Assembly (NCBI GenBank): GCA_022842255.1
Contig: JALHPW010000125.1
Span: 1 to 10,221 of the forward strand
DNA from: Saprospiraceae bacterium
GTDB taxonomy: Bacteria; Bacteroidota; Bacteroidia; Chitinophagales; Saprospiraceae
Reading direction: 5' to 3'
Length of the DNA: 10,221 nt
The position numbers and the translations under genes are program-made. The number at the start of each line of letters is the position of its first letter. The stretch's first letter is position 1. Below, piece after piece: positions 6,361 to 10,221 of the stretch. The notes under the pieces are model-generated. The model saw nothing but the letters and a program-made list of their open reading frames with translations, was not told where the DNA came from and made no database searches.

Positions 6361-6390
6361 CCCGCCTTCGCACTAAAGTGCTTCGGCGGG
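6361..6390. repeat. GC-rich hairpin with symmetric internal loop
   Basis: CCCGCC (6361-6366) pairs with GGCGGG (6385-6390), and GCAC (6370-6373) pairs with GTGC (6378-6381) around a TAAA loop. TTC on both sides (6367-6369, 6382-6384) forms a 3x3 internal loop. It resembles a dispersed REP-like palindrome rather than a terminator, since no T-run follows on either strand. Confidence 0.75.
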
Positions 6391-6401
6391 TAAAAGGGCG
6401 G

Positions 6402-6409
6402 CAAAGGTA
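6402..6409 (-). promoter_or_regulatory. -7-like element TACCTTTG for the minus-strand membrane protein
   Basis: An exact TAnnTTTG match on the minus strand. No matching TTTG is seen at the expected upstream distance, so it is weaker than the other candidates. If used, the RNA would begin with the GC-rich hairpin and then run through both tandem arrays before the start codon at 6194. Confidence 0.3.
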
Positions 6410-6428
6410 AAAATCGAGCGTAAACATT

Positions 6429-6463
6429 TTTGTGTTGTTCCTGTTTCTGTATTCGTACTTTTG
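6429..6463 (+). promoter_or_regulatory. Candidate promoter of the Fe-S carrier gene
   Basis: TACTTTTG (6456-6463) is an exact TAnnTTTG element. TTTG at 6429-6432 lies 23 bases upstream, with an alternative GTTG 18 bases upstream. The leader to the start at 6593 would be about 120 bases. Confidence 0.45.
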
Positions 6464-6592
6464 CCACACAATTATAGCCAACGCAAAGTGTTTTTGAGGA
6501 TTGAGTTTTTATATTCAATTAAAAACCAAGGTGTTTCAATCACTCAAATCATCAAAACCACTTTAATCACAGTATAAAAGGCAACTCTTCTC

Positions 6593-6952
6593 ATGGAAAT
6601 GATGCTCGAAAATACAGCCACAATGGCTCCGGTCAGCCTCACCGAGGGCGCCGTAGAACAACTCAATCTTATCCGCAAACAGGAAAATATTCCTGCCGAC
6701 TACTGCCTGCGTCTCGGCGTGAAGGGCGGTGGCTGCTCTGGTTTCTCTTATGTGCTGGGGTTCGACCAAGCGCAAGACAACGACGACACCTTCGAAATCG
6801 GTGGTCTGCGCGTGGTAATGAACAAAGCCCACGCTATTTATTTGCTTGGAATGGAGGTGGATTTCCACAACGGGCTTGACAATCGCGGGTTCACGTTCGA
6901 CAACCCGAATGCCAAAAGTACCTGCGGATGCGGGACCTCTTTTTCCGCTTAA
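6593..6952 (+). CDS. A-type iron-sulfur carrier, HesB/IscA/SufA family
   Basis: A 119-residue cytoplasmic protein of normal family length that receives Fe-S clusters from a scaffold and passes them to apo-proteins. The three conserved cysteines are present: Cys48 in KGGGCSGFSY, and Cys111 and Cys113 in STCGCGTSF. The family core is intact, with VSLTEGAVEQL at the N-terminus, LRLGVKGGGCSG, a central D/E-rich strand and FTFDNPNAKSTCGCG at the end. The start ATG 6593 is preceded by a weak AAAAGG about 12 bp upstream. ATG codons at residues 3, 4 and 11 are alternatives. It stands alone, with no suf or isc genes adjacent, so whether it is IscA, SufA or ErpA cannot be decided. It is expressed divergently from the membrane-protein gene, and a long inverted repeat follows its stop. 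Confidence 0.95.
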   Translation: MEMMLENTATMAPVSLTEGAVEQLNLIRKQENIPADYCLRLGVKGGGCSGFSYVLGFDQAQDNDDTFEIGGLRVVMNKAHAIYLLGMEVDFHNGLDNRGFTFDNPNAKSTCGCGTSFSA

Positions 6953-6958
6953 ATATTT

Positions 6959-7087
6959 AAACAGGAAAACCGGAAAACCGGAAAATTTAAAATCGATAGG
7001 GAAATGATTCGAAACAGGACAGATTTTGCCCTATTCGGAATCAATTATCGCAGTTTTAAATTTTCCGGTTCTCCGGTTCTCCTGTTT
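6959..7087. repeat. Long inverted repeat with 61-base structured loop between convergent genes
   Basis: Bases 6959-6992 pair with 7054-7087 over 34 positions with two mismatches (A6967/C7079, A6975/C7071). The arms consist of near-repeats of AAAACCGG. The 61-base loop (6993-7053) has its own complementary segments: CGATA 6994-6998 with 7046-7050, GATTC 7006-7010 with 7038-7042, and ATAGGG 6996-7001 with 7029-7034 as an alternative. A further related unit, TTTTCCGGTTATCCGG, lies at 7097-7112. The element fills most of the 183-bp gap between the Fe-S carrier stop and the opposing stop at 7136. It could terminate both genes, although no clean U-tract is present. Confidence 0.88.
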
Positions 7088-7135
7088 TGCTGTTTATTTT
7101 CCGGTTATCCGGGGTAAACTATCACCCGCCGGACA

Positions 7136-7978
7136 TCAATACACCACCGTCACCGTCCCTTCGTAACGGACCTGTTTCCCATCCAAGAATTCAACAACCG
7201 CCAAATACGGGTACACCCCCGCCTGAACATTCTGCCCATCCCAGCGACCGCCCCAGCCTTGTAATGGAGCATTCGGCTGGAAATCCCTACGCTCAAAAAC
7301 GAGGGAACCACCACGGCTGTAAACTTGGAGCGAAACGACCCGTTGCACGCCTTCTCCGGCAAATACCGTGAAATAGGCATCTGAGGCGCTTCCAGGTTTT
7401 ATGACATTGGGGAAATAAATGTTTGTTTTCTCCACCTCCATCATCAAATTGTCGCTGGCCGTGCAATTGTTGTAATCCCGCACGATAACCGCAAACCAGG
7501 TCGGCTCTGAAATCTCGATGGTATGCCGAAGGGTATCCTGTCGGTCAAACAAGCCAGGTGGTCTCCATTCAATTTGCTGCAAAAATTCCGGTTCCACATT
7601 GGTAATGGCCCGTATACCGAAGCGCTCTCCAGCCAAAACTGTCGTCTTGCTGACCTGCAATTTCACCTGCAATTCAGCAGGTTCTTTGATGGTGATGGGC
7701 CAATCTTTGGTCCCACCTGAAGCGTCGCGCACATATAGGGTGTACTCGCCAGCCCAAAGGTGATCGAAGATCGGATTGGTCGTAAAGGTCTGACCATCAA
7801 GGGAATAGTAGAATGGTTTCTCTCCACCAAATACGGTATCAACCTGAATCATACCATTGCGCAACCCATAGCACTGAACAGGGGTAACAATGGTACGAAC
7901 GCTGTCTACCTCACTAGCCTTTGCCAAAAAGCCCGTGAAAATGCAGAGAAATGAAAAACCGAGGGTAGCTATGCGCAT
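7136..7978 (-). CDS. Secreted SprB-repeat protein with CHU_C / gliding-motility-type C-terminal domain (T9SS type B cargo)
   Basis: A 280-residue protein when started at ATG 7976-7978. This start creates a signal peptide (MRIATLGFSFLCIFTGFLAKA, cleavage near residue 21). The longer frame back to 8107 adds 43 residues of non-signal character and is rejected. Residues 31-103 match a SprB-type repeat (VQCYGLRNGMIQVDTVFGG, then YSLDGQTF, LWAGEYTLYVRDASGG, IKEPAEL). Residues 110-183 look like an Ig/PKD-like module ending in VIVRDYNNCTASDN. Residues 186-280 match the CHU_C domain (NIYFPNVIKPGS, VYSRGGSLVFERRDF, GWGGRWDGQ, AGVYPYLAVVEFLDGK), which directs export through T9SS and surface attachment. 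It is short for this class, with no obvious enzymatic domain, so it is probably a small surface or adhesion protein. It is divergent from the glycosidase gene and shares a 200-bp promoter region with it. Confidence 0.88.
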   Translation of the reverse strand: MRIATLGFSFLCIFTGFLAKASEVDSVRTIVTPVQCYGLRNGMIQVDTVFGGEKPFYYSLDGQTFTTNPIFDHLWAGEYTLYVRDASGGTKDWPITIKEPAELQVKLQVSKTTVLAGERFGIRAITNVEPEFLQQIEWRPPGLFDRQDTLRHTIEISEPTWFAVIVRDYNNCTASDNLMMEVEKTNIYFPNVIKPGSASDAYFTVFAGEGVQRVVSLQVYSRGGSLVFERRDFQPNAPLQGWGGRWDGQNVQAGVYPYLAVVEFLDGKQVRYEGTVTVVY

Positions 7979-8040
7979 GGACAGGATTGGTTGGGCGATG
8001 AAATCGGTCGCAAGAACAAGTATGGTGGTGATTCGCTGCC

Positions 8041-8074
8041 CGAAGGTAGGAAAGATTGTAAAATCTCTTTCAAA
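8041..8074 (-). promoter_or_regulatory. Candidate promoter of the CHU_C-domain gene
   Basis: On the minus strand, TTTG (8074-8071), a 22-base spacer and TACCTTCG (8048-8041). The second element differs from TAnnTTTG by one base. The spacing equals that of the dnaA candidate. Transcription would start near 8034, giving a leader of about 55 bases to the chosen start at 7978, which also argues against the longer reading frame. Confidence 0.4.
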
Positions 8075-8178
8075 AGTCGGACATTTGGCACGAACCGCCG
8101 TGAACAATGTATCCTAAGACAAACACTTTGCCAATAGATGTTAAGGTCCGCTGTTTCCCCGCAGAAACCAGTGCGCTT

Positions 8179-10017
8179 ATGAAATCGCTACAGGTTTGCT
8201 TACCCCTGTTGCTTGCCCTTTGCCTCTCCCTTGAAGCCTGCGGACAGCCCAGTTTTACGGCCAACGATGTGGTTCCGCCTCTGCCAAAAGCCTTTGATTA
8301 TGGCTCAAACATGGGCTATTTCCCGCCAAATTATGGAGACAAGGCGCTGGCAACCCTGGCCCGGGATTATGGGGCAACCAGCATCCGACCTGGACTGTTC
8401 CACCATTTTTTAGAAGCTTGGGGCTATGACAGCCGCAAAGAACATTTTCAATACTACGACACCATCGGGCTCCGAAATGTGGTGGCCATCCTTGGGTTCC
8501 CTTCAGAAATCGCACGAGACCCGGCATTTTATTGCCCAAACCAGCAGAGCGAATTGTTCGACAAGCTTTACGAACCCATTTGGGATGATGGGGAAAACGG
8601 CACCCCCGTCAACGATGCAAACCCATATGCGCTCTATGTCTGGAAAACAGCCAAAATGTACAAAGGCCTAATCAAGACCTACGAAGTCTGGAACGAACCG
8701 GATTTGGACACTGGCAATGGCTGGCTTCAGCCCGGACAACCCGGCAATTGGTGGGAAAATGCCCCAAAACCTTGTGAAACAAAGCTGAAAGCACCGCCGT
8801 TCTTTTATATCCGCACGCTCCGAATCAGTTACGAGGTCATTAAAAGTGTCGACCGGGATGCCCTCGTAGCCGTAGGTGGTTTGGGTTGGCCGAGTTATTT
8901 GGATGTGATTTGCCGCTACACCGATGAGCCCTTCGAAGGTAAGGAAGAGCCCAATCGATACCCGCTTAAAGGAGGCGCATACTTCGATTGCATGAGCTTC
9001 CACGCCTACCCGCATTTTGACAATTCACTCCGCGTTTGGGATGCTTCGACAGGCGAATACCGAAATGTTCGGCATTCAGATGCGGCTGTTGAAGGGGTGT
9101 GGACGCAGAAAAACAAGTTCCAAGCCGTGCTCGCCAAGCATGGCTACAACAATACAACTTACCCTGAAAAACATTGGATTTGCTCCGAATTCAACATTCC
9201 CCGGCGAAGTTTTGGCGAATACATCGGTTCAGAAGCGGCCCAGGTCAATTTTTTGATCAAAACCTTGGTGACGGCCCAGATGCAAGACATGGCCCAAATG
9301 CACGTCTATTCCATTGCCGATGAAAAACCAACAAACCAGGCAGAAAATGAATTCGCGTACATGGGTTTATTCAAAAACCTGGACCGCGTCCCGGCAGGAA
9401 AAGCCCAACCCAACGCCATCGCTTGGGCCATGAAAACAACCGCCGAATTGTTGAAAAACACCGAGTTTGATGCCACTCGCAGCGAAGCCTTAAATCTGCC
9501 AAGTAATGTGCGGGGTGCAGCATTCCGCAATAAAGACGGACAATTCACCTATGTGCTTTGGGCCGTCACAAAACAAGATCGGGATGAAAGTGCGGAAGCC
9601 GAGTACGCTTTCCCACCAGCATTTACCCTGAAGTACATGGATGCCAAACCCTGGCACCACAGCCAATCAGGCGCACACTACCTGATGAATGCCAAGCAGT
9701 TGATCCTGACAGGCAGCCCGATATTCCTGACCGAAACATTCGTGGCCAACGACTATCCGAAATCACCGAAAATTGTGCCCAACCCTACCCTGAACGGACG
9801 GGCGGTTTTTGAGTTTTGGATGTTCGAGGAAGCCCGTGCCAGTGTGGAAATTTTCAACGCCAACGGACGGCTGGTCGCAAAACTGCTTGACAATGAACGG
9901 CTTATCATTGGTCCACAAGCGTTACCACTCGAGTTGAGCCATTTGCCGAACGGGACCTACTACGCCCGGTTGATTACCCCGGAGAATAGTTTGACGGTGG
10001 GGTTTGTGAAAATTTGA
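8179..10017 (+). CDS. Secreted clan GH-A glycoside hydrolase-like protein with T9SS type A sorting domain
   Basis: A 612-residue protein from ATG 8179, chosen because it begins a signal peptide (MKSLQVCLPLLLALCLSLEA). An upstream ATG at 8107 would add 24 polar residues. Residues 35-425 look like a (beta/alpha)8 hydrolase. WNEP (171-174) gives Glu173 as acid/base in the clan GH-A Asn-Glu pattern, SFHAYPH (273-279) is a typical substrate-site strand, and ICSEFNIPRR gives Glu337 as likely nucleophile. Residues 440-522 look like a beta-sandwich. Residues 530-612 are a T9SS type A sorting domain (KIVPNPTLNGRAVFEFW, VEIFNANGRLVAKLL, LPNGTYYARLI). Two tryptophan-rich segments near 182-192 may shape the carbohydrate site. 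The family could be GH39, GH5 or an unassigned GH-A group, and the substrate is unknown. Signal cleavage could occur at ACG/Q or at lipobox-like LEAC. Confidence 0.87.
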   Translation: MKSLQVCLPLLLALCLSLEACGQPSFTANDVVPPLPKAFDYGSNMGYFPPNYGDKALATLARDYGATSIRPGLFHHFLEAWGYDSRKEHFQYYDTIGLRNVVAILGFPSEIARDPAFYCPNQQSELFDKLYEPIWDDGENGTPVNDANPYALYVWKTAKMYKGLIKTYEVWNEPDLDTGNGWLQPGQPGNWWENAPKPCETKLKAPPFFYIRTLRISYEVIKSVDRDALVAVGGLGWPSYLDVICRYTDEPFEGKEEPNRYPLKGGAYFDCMSFHAYPHFDNSLRVWDASTGEYRNVRHSDAAVEGVWTQKNKFQAVLAKHGYNNTTYPEKHWICSEFNIPRRSFGEYIGSEAAQVNFLIKTLVTAQMQDMAQMHVYSIADEKPTNQAENEFAYMGLFKNLDRVPAGKAQPNAIAWAMKTTAELLKNTEFDATRSEALNLPSNVRGAAFRNKDGQFTYVLWAVTKQDRDESAEAEYAFPPAFTLKYMDAKPWHHSQSGAHYLMNAKQLILTGSPIFLTETFVANDYPKSPKIVPNPTLNGRAVFEFWMFEEARASVEIFNANGRLVAKLLDNERLIIGPQALPLELSHLPNGTYYARLITPENSLTVGFVKI

Positions 10018-10018
10018 G

Positions 10019-10074
10019 GCGGCCCGCCCTCGATTGTGGAGAACGGGCCGCTCTTAGGGATGAAATAATTTTTT
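10019..10074 (+). terminator. Probable terminator of the GH-A glycosidase gene
   Basis: A perfect 8-bp GC-only stem (10019-10026 with 10044-10051) starts one base after the stop codon. A 17-base loop contains a further CTC/GAG pairing. A six-T run (10069-10074) lies 17 bases after the stem, further than in a classic intrinsic terminator. Confidence 0.6.
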
Positions 10075-10155
10075 CAGGATCCTACCATGGTTGCAACAAA
10101 ATGTTCCGGGCAGGCACACCCACAGACGTCCCCGAATAAAAGGTTGTTGGTGAGC

Positions 10156-10196
10156 AAAAAAAAAGCGGTGGCACGACGTCAATTCGTGCCACCGCT
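10156..10196 (-). terminator. Strong intrinsic terminator for a minus-strand gene beyond the right edge
   Basis: A perfect 13-bp stem (10164-10176 with 10184-10196) has a 7-base loop. Read on the minus strand, it is directly followed by nine T (10164-10156). No complete minus-strand gene ends inside the window, so the terminated gene must lie to the right, convergent with the glycosidase gene. Confidence 0.9.
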
Positions 10197-10221
10197 AAAC
10201 CCAACAAAACCTCCACCCGAC

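Larger units (their letters stand above)
6195..6592. other. Divergent intergenic region dominated by short tandem repeats
   Basis: A 398-bp gap between the membrane-protein gene (-) and the Fe-S carrier gene (+). From left to right it holds 9-bp tandem repeats (6203-6318), 7-bp tandem repeats (6318-6359), a GC-rich hairpin (6361-6390), a minus-strand -7-like site (6402-6409) and a plus-strand promoter candidate (6429-6463). About 130 bp of ordinary AT-rich leader follow. Long frames crossing the repeats arise because the 9-bp unit is a multiple of three, and I do not regard them as genes. Confidence 0.8.

Noticed and set aside
6200..6481. Long open frames on both strands through the 9-bp repeats, predicting Ile-Asp-His or Cys-Gly-Gln repeat peptides
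   Set aside because: The frames exist only because a 9-bp unit without stop codons is repeated. They have no conserved domain, overlap promoters and a hairpin, and do not join the flanking genes in frame.
8055..8087. Plus-strand promoter ATTG-N21-GACATTTG for the GH-A gene
   Set aside because: Both elements deviate from consensus and it overlaps the better minus-strand candidate; not strong enough to list as a feature.
7979..8107. N-terminal extension of the CHU_C-domain protein to the ATG at 8105-8107
   Set aside because: The extension hides a good signal peptide starting at 7978 and would run across the likely promoter at 8041-8074.
8107..8178. N-terminal extension of the GH-A protein from the ATG at 8107
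   Set aside because: It places 24 mostly polar residues before a complete signal peptide; the internal ATG at 8179 is the better start.
1..10221. Phage, insertion sequence, toxin-antitoxin or defence gene cluster
   Set aside because: No transposase, integrase, nuclease, methyltransferase or toxin motif was seen in any plausible coding frame.

Overview
The window looks like chromosomal DNA of a Bacteroidota bacterium, probably a Saprospiria-type relative (Haliscomenobacter/Lewinella-like; a guess from protein flavour). The evidence is two secreted proteins with type IX secretion (T9SS) C-terminal domains, one of each major class. There are also promoter-like sites of the Bacteroidota form TTTG / TAnnTTTG, almost no Shine-Dalgarno sequences, and a Bacteroidota-like DnaA.

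Layout, left to right. (a) 1-1356 (+): C-terminal part of a GH3 beta-glucosidase cut by the left edge. (b) 1359-1430: a long inverted repeat filling the gap to the next, convergent gene. (c) 1432-3527 (-): a two-gene unit of an ECF sigma factor followed by a protein with a short cytoplasmic N-terminus, one membrane helix, a coiled coil, a low-complexity linker and a C-terminal beta-barrel-like domain. An 80-bp inverted repeat lies between them. (d) 3588-3619: a strong terminator, then dnaA (3666-5102, -). (e) 5118-5672: AT-rich non-coding DNA with a dnaA promoter candidate but no DnaA-box cluster. (f) 5673-6194 (-): a small membrane-anchored conserved hypothetical. (g) 6195-6592: a divergent intergenic region with 9-bp tandem repeats, 7-bp tandem repeats and a GC-rich hairpin. 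(h) 6593-6952 (+): an A-type Fe-S carrier (IscA/HesB family). (i) 6959-7087: another long inverted repeat between convergent genes. (j) 7136-7978 (-) and 8179-10017 (+): divergent T9SS cargo genes, a small SprB-repeat/CHU_C protein and a clan GH-A glycosidase-like enzyme with a type A sorting domain. (k) 10018-10221: a terminator for the glycosidase gene and an opposing terminator for a gene beyond the right edge.

The protein genes are mostly recognisable housekeeping or surface functions. The two glycosidases suggest growth on polysaccharides, and the sigma/barrel pair suggests an envelope-responsive regulator. The most unusual aspects are the transmembrane-plus-barrel protein beside the sigma factor, and the fact that several gene boundaries carry their own unrelated family of short-period repeats, often folded into long inverted repeats. 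No CRISPR array, tRNA, rRNA, insertion sequence or complete new defence system is visible.
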